Source of the DNA: Ovis canadensis
Lineage: Eukaryota > Chordata > Mammalia > Artiodactyla > Bovidae
Reading direction: 5' to 3'
Assembly: GCF_042477335.2 (NCBI RefSeq)
Contig: NC_091262.1
Coordinates: 68,682,001 to 68,746,000, forward strand
Length of the DNA: 64,000 nt
The translations under genes and the position numbers were made by a program. Shown here in pieces: positions 44,494 through 57,415 of the stretch. Within the stretch, counting starts at the first letter, position 1. The number at the start of each line of letters is the position of its first letter. A model generated the notes under the pieces. The model searched no databases, was not told the origin of the DNA, and saw only the letters and a list, made by a program, of their open reading frames with translations.

Positions 44494-45756
44494 CACTTCA
44501 GTTCAGTCGCTCAGTGTCCGACTCTTTGCAACCTCATGGACTGCAGCACGCCAGGCCTCCCTGTCCATCAACAACTCCCACAGTTGACTCAGACTCATGT
44601 CCTTGGAGTCAGTGATGCCATCCAGCCATCTCATCCTCTGTCATCCCCTTCTCCTCCCACCTTCAATCTTTCCCAGCATCAGGGTCTTTTCAAATGAGTC
44701 AGCCCTTCCCATCAAGTGGCCAAAGTATTGGAGTTTCAGCTTCAGCATCAGTCCTTCCAATGAATATTCAGGATTGATTTTCTTTAGGATGGACTGGTTG
44801 GCTCTCCTTGTAGTCCAAGAGACTCTCAAGAGTCTTCTCCAACACCATAGTTCAAAAGCATCAATTCTTCAGCGCTCGGCTTTCTTTATAGTCCAACTCT
44901 CACATCCATACATGACTACTGGAAAAACCATAGCTATGACTAGACGGACCTTTGTTGGCAAAGTAACATCTCTGCTTTTTAATATGCTGTCTAGGTTGGT
45001 CATAACTTTTCTCCCAAGAAGTAAGCGTCTTAATTCCATGGCTGCAGTCACCATCTGCAGTGATTTTGGAGCCCCCCAAAATAAAGTCTGACACTGTTTC
45101 CACTGTTTCCCCATCTATTTCCCATCAAGTGATGGGACCAGATGCCATGATCTTCGTTTTCTGAATGTTGAGCTTTAAGCCAACTTTTTCATTCTCCTCT
45201 TTCACTTTCATCAAGAGGCTCTTTAGCTCCTCTTCACTTTCTGCCATAAGGATTGTGTCATCTGCATATCTGAGGTTATTGATATTTCTCCCAGCAATCT
45301 TGATTCCAGCTTGTGCTTCATCCAGCTCAGCGTTTCTCATGATGTACTCTGCATATAAGTTAAATAAGCATGGTGACAATATACAGCCTTGACATACTCC
45401 TTTTCCTATTCGGAGCCAGTCTGTTGTTCCATGTCCAGTTCTAACTGTTGCTTCCTGACCTACATACAGGTTTCTCAAGAGGCAGATCAGGTGGTCTGGT
45501 ATTCCCATCTCTTTCAGAATTTTCCACAGTTTATTGTGATCCACACAGTCAAAGGCTTTGGCATAGTCAACAAAGCAGAAATAGATGTTTTTCTGGAACT
45601 CTCTTGCTTTTTCCATGATCCAGCAGATGTTGGCAATTTGATCTCTGGTTCCTCTGCCTTTTCTAAAACCAGCCTGAACATCTGGAAGTTCATGGTTCAC
45701 GTTTTGTTGAAGCCTGGCTTGGAGAATTTTGAGCATTGCTTTACTAGCATGTGAGA
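44494..45756 (-). mobile_element. BovB LINE, antisense, RT region to 3' end
   Basis: 1263 bp. The minus strand carries a 203-codon open RT fragment (45125-45736): [40 protein letters not shown] (motif A), [20 protein letters not shown] and [20 protein letters not shown] (catalytic YADD). The C-terminal frames follow it. Flanks CTTAGTGACTTT (44482-44493) and CTTAGTTACTTT (45757-45768) are a 12-bp target duplication with one later mismatch. Confidence 0.93.
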
Positions 45757-46586
45757 CTTAGTTACTTTAGGGAGAGCAATTTCTGTGAAACCGTAAGGGC
45801 AGAATCCATGTTTCGGTGAATGGGAGATAAGTAAATGGAGGCAGCTCAAGGAGTGTAGCTCAGAAGGAAAGAAGAATGAGGGATAACGGAAAGTTTTTTT
45901 TTTTTTTTTAAGATGGAAGCAAGTACTGTAGTTGCGTGGTGGTTCCCTAGGAGAAATTAGCAAGTGGAGAGAGGTTGACTTGCAGAAAAGTGAGAAGATT
46001 AACTAGTGAAATAATGACTTGGAATAGATAAGAAGGAATGGAATATTGGGCATAGATTAGTCTTGGGAACAGGAGACTGAATCCTCTTTCTCTGACTCAT
46101 GGAGGAAGAAGGGGTATAGATACAGATAAGATTAAGTGTGAGGGAGGGCAGAGAGAAATACAGGAAATTCATGCATAAAGGCTTTTGTTGTCTCTGTAAA
46201 GCTAGTGACTGAGTTGTAAAGTTGAGTGTGAGGCAGCTGGGTCTAGCGGAGCTCTTGAGGAGTTTAAAATTGCCCCTGAAGGAAATGGGAGGACTTCCCT
46301 GAGTTTGCTGGGCTTTGAGATGTTCATTTCTAAAATGAGTGGATTATGTGAAGTGTCTCAGGGTTGACTGAGAGAAAAAAAGAGGAATGTTGGACTTTGG
46401 ACAAAATGTATAGCACTGTAGAAATAAAATTTTATATGACAAGTTGATCAATGTGCATGATATATTAGAAATACTATATTTTTGGTAAAGAACATATCAA
46501 AAAAAGTGATTTAAGAAGAAAGAGAATGGAGCAGAATTTGTGAATTGGGTACCTCACAGTTGTTTTCTGGTGTGTGTGTGTGTGTT

Positions 46587-46995
46587 TCAGCTGCACCACA
46601 GGTGTCTCCTGGAATCTTAGTTCCCTGGCCAGGGATTGAACCCATGCCCTTGCAGTGAAAGCACAGAGAATTCCCTCCAGTTATTTTTCCCCCCTCAGGT
46701 TATTTTTTAAAAATCTGTATATTTTTCTGTAAAATGGGACAGTAATATCTCATAGATTTAATGAGAATTAAGTACAGCTGCCAATTAAGACATTTAGCAG
46801 AACATCTGGCTCAGTATGAATGCTTAACAAATAGTAGCAAGTGTTTTTATTCTGAGTTCCCTTTGGGGGGCAAGGACAGAGGGTGGGGAGGAAAAAAATT
46901 CCCTGGGAAAAGAGAAGATCTGATTCTGGCTCTGCTCTAATTTGATAAAATATTAGTACAAATGGATTCTGAACCACTGGACCGCAAGGAATGTC
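46587..46995 (-). mobile_element. CHR-type SINE, antisense, in two pieces
   Basis: The left piece (about 46587-46680) reads CTTAGTTCCCTGGCCAGGGA and TTGAACCC. The right piece (about 46963-46995) reads CTGAACCACTGGACCGCAAG. Between them is an older MIR-like stretch with TCTGTAAAATGGGACAGTAA. Either the SINE was broken up later, or these are two fragments. Confidence 0.45.
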
Positions 46996-46996
46996 T

Positions 46997-47060
46997 ACAT
47001 TGTGATTTTCTCAGGGTATATGCCCAGTAGTGGAATTGCTGGATCATATGGTAGTGTGCT
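46997..47060 (-). mobile_element. L1 fragment, antisense
   Basis: TTTTCTCAGGGTATATGCCC then AGTGGAATTGCTGGATCATA is the antisense L1 ORF2 C-terminal region. Only about 64 bp remain. Confidence 0.6.
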
Positions 47061-47702
47061 TACCTGGTGTTAGGATTTACTGACGCTCAGGTCCTTTAAT
47101 CTCATTGCAGAAAGATTTCAGCGAGAGGCAGAGTGGCAGGCAAAAAATGAGTGTATTTCTCACACTTGTGAGAAATGCAAATGGGCGGATGAAAAGGCTC
47201 TGCTCCAGGACCACCTTCTTCCTCATTCATGGGCAGATGTCAAGACTTACATCATTAGTTTCTCCTTTGGTTTTCTATGGTCTAACTGGGACTGTCATGG
47301 TGCTATTTAAATCATATGTGTATTAGCAGAAGGGTGGTGACATATACTAAAATATGGTAATGCAGCTCAGGTTTCAGTGTAATGTCTCCTCTCACCTGGT
47401 TCATTTCTCCTTTCACCCATGTTTCTGTCTTGGCTGTGTGCAGAAATGCTGTTCTCCAAGAACTATTAACTGCCTGACTTTGTATAACAAGATTCAGACC
47501 CCAGGTCTATGGTCTTGTGTTTGTAACTGTCAGGGTCTCTGGCTTGAGTGTGTCTGGCACTTGGATGCCCCTAGTCTTCCTTCAAGGTAGATTGTTACCA
47601 GGTTACTGGATTCTTTTCTTGAGTGGTCTTTAGCTTACAACAGTCTCCCAAACTCCCTTAAAATTCCCTTTCTGTTTTTAATAATCCCCTAGTGGGATTT
47701 TT

Positions 47703-47966
47703 CGGAGAAGGCAATGGCACCCCACTCCAGTACTCGTGCCTGGAAAATCCCATGGATGGAGGAGCCTGGTAGGCTGCAGTCCATGGGGTCCCTGAGAGTT
47801 GGACGCCACTCAGTGACTTCACTTTCACTTTTCACTTTCATGCATTGGAGAAGGAAATGGCAACCCACTCCAGTGTTCTTGCCTGGAGAATCCCAGCGAC
47901 GGTGGAGCCTGGTGGGCTGCCCTCTGTGGGGTCGCACAGAGTCGGACACGACTGAAGAAACTTAGC
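47703..47966 (+). mobile_element. Bov-A2 SINE (two-unit), with 12-bp target duplication
   Basis: Two BovA units (GGCACCCCACTCCAGTACTC, then GGCAACCCACTCCAGTGTTC) are joined by the pyrimidine-rich linker TTCACTTTCACTTTTCAC. Perfect duplication AGTGGGATTTTT at 47691-47702 and 47967-47978. The copy is full length and little diverged, so relatively young. Confidence 0.94.
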
Positions 47967-48007
47967 AGTGGGATTTTTAAACTATTTAATTATCCTACTC
48001 TATCCCT

Positions 48008-48226
48008 GGAGCGTCCCAGGTGATGGCACTGGCAGAGAATCTGCCTGCCAATGCCGATGATACAGGAGACACAGGTTTGATCCCTGGATCGGGAAGATCC
48101 CCTCAAGGAGGAAATGACAACCTTCTTCAGTATTCCTGCCTGAAAAATCCCATGGACAGAGGAGCCTGGCGGGCTGCAGAACATGGGGTCACAAAGAGTC
48201 AGACATGACTGAGCATGCACGCACTC
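48008..48226 (+). mobile_element. Bov-tA SINE
   Basis: GGAGCGTCCCAGGTGATGGC, GGAGACACAGGTTTGATCCC, AGTATTCCTGCCTGAAAAAT and CAGACATGACTGAGCATGC. Confidence 0.88.
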
Positions 48227-48449
48227 ACCATATCCCCTGTCAGGTGCTGGGGAGGTAGTATAAGCCATAGTCCCTGTTTTTAGGAAGTTTATATAGTTCT
48301 GGTGAGGGAGACAGACACATCAGTGGTGTAGATACAGTGTGATAAAATGCTGACTTAGACATGCTCACTGGGTTCTCTAGGAGGATAGAGGAGGTGAGTT
48401 TAAGTTACTTTATTAATCCTCACAGCTACTCTGCTTTCTTTCTTTTTTT

Positions 48450-49177
48450 TTTTTGAAGGATAATTACTTTATAACGTTGTGGCGGTCTCAGACTTACATC
48501 ACTGTGAATCTGTCATAATTGTATATGTATCTCCTCTCCTCTTGAGCCTTCCTCCCCCAACACCATCCTACCCCTTGAGGTCTTCACAGAGCGCCAGGCT
48601 GGGCTCCCTGTGTTATGGAGCAGCTTCCTGCTGGTTATCTATTTCACACATGATAGTGTATATATCCTGAGTGTTCATTGGAAGGACTGATGTTGAAGCT
48701 GAAACTCCAAAGCTTTGGCCACTTGATGTGAAGAGCTGACTCATTTGAAAAGACCCTGATGCTGGGAAAGATTGAAGGCGGGAGAAGGGGACGACAGAGG
48801 ATGAGATGGTTGGATGGCATCACTGACTCAATGGAGATGAGTTTGAGTCAACTCTGGGAGTTGCTGATGGACAGGGAGGCCTGGCGTGCTGTGCTGCATG
48901 GGGTCGCGAAGAGTCAGACACGACAGAGCAACTGAACTGAACTGAAGTGTATATATGGCAGTGCTACTTTCTCAGCTTCTCCTAGCCTCTCCTTTCCCCA
49001 GCTGTGTCCACAAGGTCTTTCTCTACATCTGTGTCTCCATTTCTTCAGTGTAAATAGGTTCATCAGTACTGTGTTTCTGGATTCCGTATATATGCATTAA
49101 TACATGATGTTTGTTCTTCTCTTTCTGACTGACTTCAGTCTGTGTAACAGGCTCTAGATTCATCTACTCTGCATTTT
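48450..49177 (-). mobile_element. L1 3' end, antisense, interrupted by BovB
   Basis: TGAAGGATAATTACTTTATA, TCACAGAGCGCCAGGCTGGG and ATAGTGTATATAT are followed, after the BovB insert, by GGCAGTGCTACTTTCTCAGC, AAATAGGTTCATCAGTACTG and CTTTCTGACTGACTTCAGTC. All are from the artiodactyl L1 3' UTR/ORF2 end in antisense. Confidence 0.8.
48666..48945 (+). mobile_element. BovB LINE 3' end, sense, nested in L1, with target duplication
   Basis: The 280-bp insert starts CCTGAGTGTTCATTGGAAGG and ends in the ACTGAACTGAACTGA tail. AGTGTATATAT is duplicated at 48655-48665 and 48946-48956. The host L1 reads on when one copy and the insert are removed. Confidence 0.94.
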
Positions 49178-49199
49178 TATTGAATTTTTATCCCATTTT

Positions 49200-49360
49200 T
49201 TAAATCCCATTTCTACAGTTAAGGAAACTGACGCCTGGAGTTAAAAGTGACTCAGGAGAAAAAAAAAAGAGTGACTCAGGGCCACACACCTACTAAAGGG
49301 CAGAACTGGTACAAGGATTATCCTAGGTCCATCTGATTCCGTTGCCTCTATTCTTACTTT
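49200..49360 (-). repeat. MIR-like remnant
   Basis: CTACAGTTAAGGAAACTGAC, CAGGGCCACACACCTACTAA and TCCATCTGATTCCGTTGCC occur in antisense MIR order. Weak. Confidence 0.45.
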
Positions 49361-49491
49361 ATATATTTTAAACAGTTTGAAAATGTGAACGTTTGAACCC
49401 AAAGTAGATCTTATAAATTTCTAGTTTTAGAGATAGTTTTGTAGAAAGTGCTAATAGGTAAAAGTATATACCCTATTTGTAAAGGTATACA

Positions 49492-49634
49492 TCTTCCTGG
49501 GTCGGGAAGGTCCCCTGGAGAAGGAAGTGGCAACCCACTCCAGTATTCTTGGCTGGAGAGTCCCATGGACAGAGGAACCTGGCGGGTACAGTCCATGGGG
49601 TCACAAAGAGTTGGACACGACTGAGCGAGTAATC
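49492..49634 (+). mobile_element. Bov-tA SINE, 5'-truncated
   Basis: TTCCTGGGTCGGGAAGGTCC, AACCCACTCCAGTATTCTTG and AGAGTTGGACACGACTGAGC. The tRNA head is missing. Confidence 0.85.
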
Positions 49635-50000
49635 CTTAATCCTAAACACCCTACTAAATTTCAGATTTTAATTTCCCTCTTTATCAGCTTGAAGACTTCT
49701 TATTTCTAATTCAGGTTGTTGGCTCACTTAAATTATTAATAGCTTTGGAGAGCTTTTGTCTTTAGAGGAATAAATTAACAGAACCTGTTTCTTTGCTTTT
49801 GTGTCAACATCTAAACATGTCCACATTTGTTTACATAGGTGAAACTGAGCCCAGAACTACGTATACTGTTAATCTTATCAAAACGGGTGGAAATAAAGCA
49901 GTCTGAAGGAAATTCAAGGCCACCAAACTTACTGACTGAACTACTTTTAGTATTCATGCTGAGAATAAGTGGCTGGGGAAAGACCTTGCTATTCTGCTAA

Positions 50001-50063
50001 ATGATGATGGAGGCAGAAGAACAGCCACGGAAGACAGCCTTTTACTCAAAATTACCTAAAGTG
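50001..50063 (+). CDS. ADAL: ADAL exon 2 (first coding exon)
   Basis: TAA immediately precedes three tandem ATGs (50001, 50004, 50007). The exon reads [20 protein letters not shown] then V, with donor GTAAGA. Human begins MIEAEEQQPCKT, so the second ATG aligns with the human start and the first adds one Met. I start at the first ATG because it is the first one available. Confidence 0.9.
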
Positions 50064-53000
50064 GTAAGAATTCAACCACAAAATTCTGGAGTGTTGCTAA
50101 GTATAATGACTTCTGTGTTGTTTCTTTTCATAAAAAGAGAAATAAAATTTATATGTAGAATTTGTAAACTTTGTACATTTTAAAAGTTATATAGCTGCAT
50201 CTGTTAGGCCGTTTGCCTAGCGCAGTCTACCAACATCAAGCACCTGCTACAATGCTGTGACTCTCGTGGACTTGAGAAGATTTTTACTGATTGTATTCTC
50301 TTATTTTAGGAACTTCATGCCCACTTGAATGGATCCATTAGTTCCAATACCATAAAGAAATTAATAGCCAAGAAACCAGATCTTAAAATCCACGGTCAGA
50401 TGACTATGATTGACAAAGGAAAGAAAAGAACTTTAGAAGAGTGAGTTCGGGGGAGTTTGTGGACACACTTCTTTTTTTTTCTCTATTTTGTGATTGTAAA
50501 TAGTATGTAAGGATTCAGATTTTTGTAGTTAAAGGAATAAGGTAGCCGTCTGGTATGGAGAGTATAACTTGGCAAACAGTATTTTTTCCAGCTGTCAGAC
50601 TGTTGACAAATTTTAGTGATTTGTATTGTTCGTGAAATTATACTATATTGGAATATTCTTTAGACTTGGAAATAGAGACTTCTTGATTTTTTTCCCCCTG
50701 TTTCCTACTTCCACTTGAGATAGGGGTTGTGGAGGTGAAGAAGGGAAACTATTGTTTTCCACTTAAAAGTAACATTTAATTTTCAGTCATTTGATGATCA
50801 GTGTCCAGATGTCCAGATCAGTGTAATTTTTGAGAAGCCTATTCTGTTGTTCCTTATAAATATATAGTTACTACTAGCCTAAAATCAATTAATTTAGTGA
50901 AGTTTTTGATGACTAAAGTATGTTAAAACTTTTCATATTGCAGGTGCCTCCAGATGTTTCAAATAATTCATCTACTTACTACTAGCCCTGAAGATGTTCT
51001 AATGGTGAGAAATGAAGCATTTTTAGACTGGTTTAAACATTAGTAAGTAATTGATGTCCTTCTGTTGTTGCACATGACTCAAGAGTCTGATGAAAAATAT
51101 TTTTTGCTTTTTTTATGGTAACTTTTGAAAAACAATGTTGAGACATTTGCCTAACAGCTAATAGACTCTATTAATTGTAAACTATATGAGGAAAGAACCA
51201 AGATCAAAATCTTCTGTTAGGTAGAAAATTGGACAGTGCGGAGGAGAAAAGCTTGCCCTTTTTTCATATATGTATAAACTCTGTATACAAAATATCATAT
51301 GAAATATCTGACCACAGGCTTTACCTGAATTGCTTGGGATACTTTGAAGTTTCTGGGTGGACAGTATAGAGAATGAAGACGTTCAAGAGCTGCTTGGAGA
51401 TTGAATGATTAATCCTTAGGGAAACTGCCTTCCCTCTAGAGATGAAGGGCTAGAGGACTCCACTGTGTTCCCTTAGCTAGATGACTGGCTTTGTATCAGA
51501 TTTGTGTCATTGATCTGATTAGGATGGCATCTTTAAATGTTCTCTTTCTAATTGGAGAGAAGCAGAATCCTATCAGTGTTTTTAACCCTTAGGGAAAAAG
51601 TGCAAAGTAAGAAATATAATGTGTTTTTGGAGAGGTGACATTTGACTGGTCAAGAAAGAATTTTCTCCTTGGCTGAGACTGATCCTCTTGATAATTATTA
51701 AGTAAATTAATCACCTTTTGGAGGAATGTTAACTCTTAAGAGTTTAGTTTAGCAGAAGTTGACAGAGTGTCCCCAGTGTTCCAGGCACTCTGCTAGGACT
51801 GAGAGATAAAAAGATCGACATGGTCGCTGCCCCTCAGGAATCCATAGTCAGGTTGGAGAGACAGACCCATAAGAGGATAAATCCAACATCAAGAGGTAAG
51901 CTCTGTGTTGGAGACATGGACAGGGGTTTTTAGGAACCCTAGGGAGCATTTGTTGTCTTATCAGCCACTCAGCAGGTCCCGTTGAACCCTGCTAGGGACA
52001 TCCACCACAGGAGGCTTTGTCTAATTTTCTGTTGTTGAGTGGAACAGAGCAAAACTGATTACATTTTAGATTCTGAGAGTTCTGTGGGTATAATATGCCA
52101 TACTCATTGTTTCTTTTTTTTTAAAGTTGCTAAGAAGCTTTAATAAATGAACCTTGTGTGGGAATAAGTCAAGGGATTGTTTATAGATATGGGACTGAGT
52201 GTATTAGGATCGCTTAACAGTCTCATCAGAATAACTGAGTGTAGTCTCAAAAAGACAAGATTGAAATGTATCTGAAAAAAACATTAACTCTTGCATGTGC
52301 TAGATTCTGTGCTCAACATGACTTTTCTGAAGTGGTCATTTTTATTGCTCCCTTTTTGCAGATGAAAAAAGCTGAGGCCTAAAGAGGTTAAATATAACTT
52401 GTTCAAGGTCACTCACCATGAGTAAAGTGGCGGAATTGGCTGTTTTGTCTGATTCCAGAGTCCTTGTCCTTTCTTATTTGAGATGTGCAGTCTTACCATC
52501 CCTGGAGTAAGCAGCAACTTAATTGTGAGGTACTCTTATCTGAAGACAGAACTTGAGTCGATGTTCTCAGTCCAGAGCGTAGGAGAACAAAGCCCAAAGA
52601 GCTAGGAGCTGACTGCGGTACCTGTTGCTGCCTAGAGCAGAAAGGACTGAATCTGGTTGACATGGGAAGGGAAGTCACTCCCTAGAGAAGTGTCCTTGGA
52701 TATGAGCTAGAGATGATTCCACAGGTCTCACTGTGGCCTAGCGAAGTCTTCCTTCCACTGCTTTCAATCAGTAGTTGCCAGCAGCCTTATGTTGTTCCTT
52801 TAGGTTTCACAGGTACCTCACCGCCAGGAAAAGGGATGCCCTGGATAGTAGATATGATCACTTCACACCTTCCCTTCACCCTCGTCATCAATACACACAT
52901 TATAGACAGGCTTCTGCATTAGTCTCTTGTGAGCTGGGATAGGAGGAGTTGGTCTTTCTGGATCTGCTTAGTTAAGGAGTGAAGATAAGATCTGAGTTCC

Positions 53001-56000
53001 TCACACCTGCAAAGACAAGGACTGTGCTGTGGTAATGGCAGTGGCAGCAACGTGGGGTTTCTGGAACACCAGCGCTACAGGGTGGTCTAGCACCTTTGAT
53101 GATAGTACAGAGGCTGCAGGGTTGTGCCTAGTGGTGGAGGAAGCAATAGTGTCTTGCTTGGTCCAAGGGTGTCATGTGATTTTGAATGCTTTTGTGTCGT
53201 CCTTGTTACTGAGTCCAACCTCTCTCTGCTTGCCACACAGCAGGCCAATAAATTCAAGAGATGAGGTGTTGAGGCAAGGAATATGACTTTATTGGGAAAG
53301 CTGGCAGATGGAGAAGATGGCAGACTAACATCTCAAAATAACCATCTTATTGGAGTCTGGATGCCAGTTTCTTTTCCAGAACAAAGATGAGGAGAGGTGA
53401 GGGATTAAGGTTGAAAATGCTGTTAATCTTACAAATGTCTTCTGGAATGGCCAGCCTCCACAAGAGGATATATTAATTTTTTCCTTCCTGTAGCCATCTA
53501 CAGGTGGACAAAGTCCTGAACAAAGGCATTTTGGTTTGACATTAAGGCAGAGGGGGGCAGGGTTCTCCGAGGCAGGCCATTTTGTACGCTTATAATAATA
53601 AAAGCAACAGAAAGCAAAGGTTAAAGTCGAAGAAACAGATCCAGCATGGAGTCAAAATTGAGTCTTGCGTGTAACATCCTGAGCTATGTGATCTCTAAGG
53701 CTGATTCTCCAGTCCTCCTGGTGAATCTGAGCCACCTGTTATATGCATGTTGTAATAAGTTCCATTTTGGCTTTAGTATGAAGAAAAAAGATGAGGCCCA
53801 GACCTTAGCTTGCAGTGAATCCACCAAGGTGGTGCCTCCCTGTTAAGCACTGTCTGTACAGTCAGCCAGCCTTGTTTCTCTGCCAGGACACTGCATCTGT
53901 GTGCCCATGTGCATGTGGGCAAAGCAGGTTAAGAGTAGGATACCAACTGTAAGGACTAACTAGGGCTGGTTGTCACAGCATTTCTAACCTGGTCCTTTTT
54001 CCTCCTAGGTTTTTACATTTTAGGTAATGGCAATGAGGGAAAACATGCCTTCAGCCTTTAGATATCATTTATCTTGGTCGTTGAGTAATGTTTGGATTGT
54101 TGAGTTTTCTATTAGATTGAATACAGTTTTCTAACTCAAATTTATCACCCATTTTCTTTGCCTAAAGAATCTTCCTAAGTACATTTGGGGAGAGTTTAAA
54201 CCTGCCAAAAGAAATTCTTGCAAAGTTCAACTTATCCCTAAATAACGTGAATAAGAACCTTAAGCCATGACTCTATTTTTTTATATATATTTTTCATTGA
54301 AGGATTATTGCTTTACAATATTGTTTTGGTTTCTGCCGTACATAAACATGAATCAGCCATCAGCATACATATGTCCCCTCCCTCTTGGGCTTCCCTCCCA
54401 CCTCCCACCTCATCCCGCCCCTCTAGCTTGTTACAGAGCTCTGGTTTGAGTTCCCTGAGTCACACAGCCAATTCCCATTGGCAGTATATTTTATATATGG
54501 CAATGTATACGTCTCTTTGCTACTCTCCCCATTCGACCCACCCTCTCCTCCTCCCCACTCCCCCACCCCGTGTCCATAAATCTTGTTCTTTATGTCTGCA
54601 TCTCCATTGCTGGCCTGCAAATAGGTTCATCAGTACCATCTTTCAGGATACCACATATATGCATAAATACGTGATATTTGTTTTAGTTCCAGACTTACTT
54701 CATTCTGTATAATAGGTGCTAGGGTCATCCACCTCATTAGAACTGACTCAGATGCATTCCTTTTTATGTCTGAGTAATATTCCATTGTATATATGTTCCA
54801 CAACTTCTTTATCCCTTCATCTGTCGACAGACATCTAGGCTGCTTCCATGCCCTGGCTATTGTAAATAGCGCTGCATTGAACATTGGGGTGCATGTGTCT
54901 TTTTCAGTTTGGGTTTCCTCAGGGTGTATGCCTGCTAGTGGGATTGCTGGGTCATGTGCTAGTTTTCTTTCCTAGTTTTTTAAGGACTCTCCATACTGTC
55001 TTCCACAGTGACTGTATCAGTTTACATTCCCACCAGCAGTACAAGAGGGTTCCTTTTTCTCCACACCCTCTCCAGCATTTATTGTTTGTAGATTTTTTGA
55101 TGATGATGGCCATTCTGACTGGTTTGAGGTAATATCTCATTGTAGTTTTGATTTACATTTCTCTAATAATGAGTGATGTTGAGCATCTTTTTGTTGGTTT
55201 ATTAGCCATCTGTATGTCTTCACTGGAGAAATGTCTGTTTAGGTCTTTTGCTCACTTTTGGTTTGGGTTGTTTGTTTTTCTTATATTGAGTTGTATGATC
55301 TGCTTATATATTTTGGAAATTAGTCCTTTATCAGTTGTTTCATTTGCTATTATTTTCTCCCATTATGAGGGTTGTCTTTTCACCTTGTCTGTAGTTTCCT
55401 TTGGTGTGCAAAAGCTTTTCAGTTTAATTAGGTCCCACGTGTTTATTTTTGTTTTTATTTCCATTACTCTAGGAGGTGGGTCTTAGAGGGTCTTGCTGTG
55501 ATTTATATCATACACTGTTCTGCCGATGTTTTCCTCTATGAGAAGCCATGGCATTAAATGGTACATCAGTACTGCCTAATCATTTTAGCTGCTTATTTCT
55601 ATATGTAACTGCCCAGTACTATACACTCATAGATGGTTTACTGGTTTTAGTTTTGCCTCATTTCTCTGTTTTATCAGTCTGCTGTTCTCTAGGAAATAGA
55701 GAAATGGTTAAAAGGGAAGAAGAGAAACAAAAGGTGGCGGGGGGTTGTGCAGACTTGGATTTAATGTGAGAGTGAGGGGGGTAAGGGGAGCTGTTGGAAA
55801 CATGGTAGTTTTGTCACAGCTGTCACTAGGGGTGTGAAAAGCAGGGTGCTTCACCATGTGGGAGACTCCCCCCACTCCTTGCGAGTCATTTAACGTGTGG
55901 AATAGAGCTGTAGCACGTGGCATTTTCATGGAGCCCCTTACACTAATGTTATCAGTATTGTGAGCATTGCTTTCATTATCAGGTGACGAAAGATGTCATT

Positions 56001-57376
56001 AAAGAATTTGCAGATGACGGTGTCAAGTATCTGGAACTAAGGAGCACACCCAGAGGAGAAAATGCTACAGGTAAAATCTAACTCCTGATACTTCTCAGCA
56101 TATGTCTATCTTTTTCCTCACATGCTTTGATCATGCATATGCCTGCAAAGTTGAGACTATGCAGCATTTACCGTTACACTGTTGTAAAAGTAGGGCTAAA
56201 GGTCCATATCTTCCGATGTACTTTAATGACATATGTTATTAATGAGTCAGTCAATTATTTATAAGTTAAAATACCAGGTCAGGTATTATCTGTTGAAGGG
56301 AAATTAAAAGGGCTGCAAAAATTTCATTTATTCTTATTTGCTCTTCTCACTCTGAAAAAAGAACACTTGTTCCCTATAGCTGTGTTCTTAAATAGACGTT
56401 AGTTCATGTTCCCTGCATCAAGTACTTGTGACACAGTGCTCCTGGGTGGATGTGGAATCGCGTTTCATGACAGTCACTGAAATGAAGTTATTCAGTCTCT
56501 TCTCGGGGACTGATGGTATCAGGCCAGGAGCCAGCTGTGATGTGGTTAAACCTCTCTGGATGGAGATGAGCAGATCTGGATATGGTCTGGAGAAGCTTCC
56601 TAGGGCCCTCTTTCTGCTGATAAGAGCAGCATCAGGAGGTATTCTATGATGTGCTTGGGTCCTGCTTAGCATTTTGTGACCAGATCATCTTGTGCCTGGA
56701 TAACGTGTAGCCAGCATCATTCAGGGGGTGAAATTTTAAACTACATATAGTAAAGTAAGTGTTGAAATGAGATAAGCAGGAGATTCTTTTTTTGTTTTTG
56801 ATTTTTATTAGAATATAGTTGACTTACAATGTCATGTTAGTTCTGCTGAACAGCAAAGTGAATCAGTTATTCATATATATCCACCCTTTTTTAGATTCTT
56901 TCCCATGCAGGTCATTACAGAGTATTGAGAAGAGCTCCCTTTGCTGTATAGTGGGTCCTTTTTAGTTATCTACTTTACATATAGTCGTGTGTATGTGTCA
57001 ATCCCAATCTCCCAATTATCCCTCCCCCTGAACAGAAGATTCTCATTTCACATTTTTAAACTTTAGGATCAGTTCCAAGTTATGCTGGTAAGGATAGTGA
57101 AAGGGAAGGAGAAAAGCAATCTGTAGATTATTAGTGCTAGTTGACCCTTCAAATGGAGATTCAAAGGGAAATGCTAACTTAAGTGTGCAGAATAGGGGAA
57201 TAGTTAAAGTTTAATGGAATATTTGGTAACCATTAAAAATATTTGCAAAGACACTTTAATGACATGAAGACATGCTCAGAGTACAGTGTTAAATGAACGA
57301 CTGTGATACACATACACCTAGCATCTCATCTGTTCAGAACTGTATTTTTGTTGTTGTTCAGTCGCCAGGTCATATC

Positions 57377-57415
<39 letters not shown>

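Larger units (their letters stand above)
43774..50000. other. ADAL intron 1 and 5' UTR part of exon 2
   Basis: About 6 kb with BovB, SINE and L1 copies listed separately. The second exon begins at one of two acceptors: after TTACATAG (exon from 49839) or after CTACTTTTAG (exon from 49951). I cannot choose between them from the sequence. Unassigned stretches are 43780-44490, 45770-46580 and 47060-47690. Confidence 0.6.
51005..55982. other. ADAL intron 4
   Basis: About 5 kb with no exon seen. It contains an MIR remnant (about 52290-52470), a probable solo LTR (53196-53890) and a 1.27-kb antisense L1 (54273-55545). The stretches 51010-52280 and 52480-53190 show nothing I can assign. Confidence 0.65.

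Noticed and set aside
55148..55486. 112-codon plus-strand hydrophobic frame (membrane-protein look)
   Set aside because: It lies wholly in the antisense L1 at 54273-55545; the apparent membrane segments come from T-rich antisense L1 sequence.
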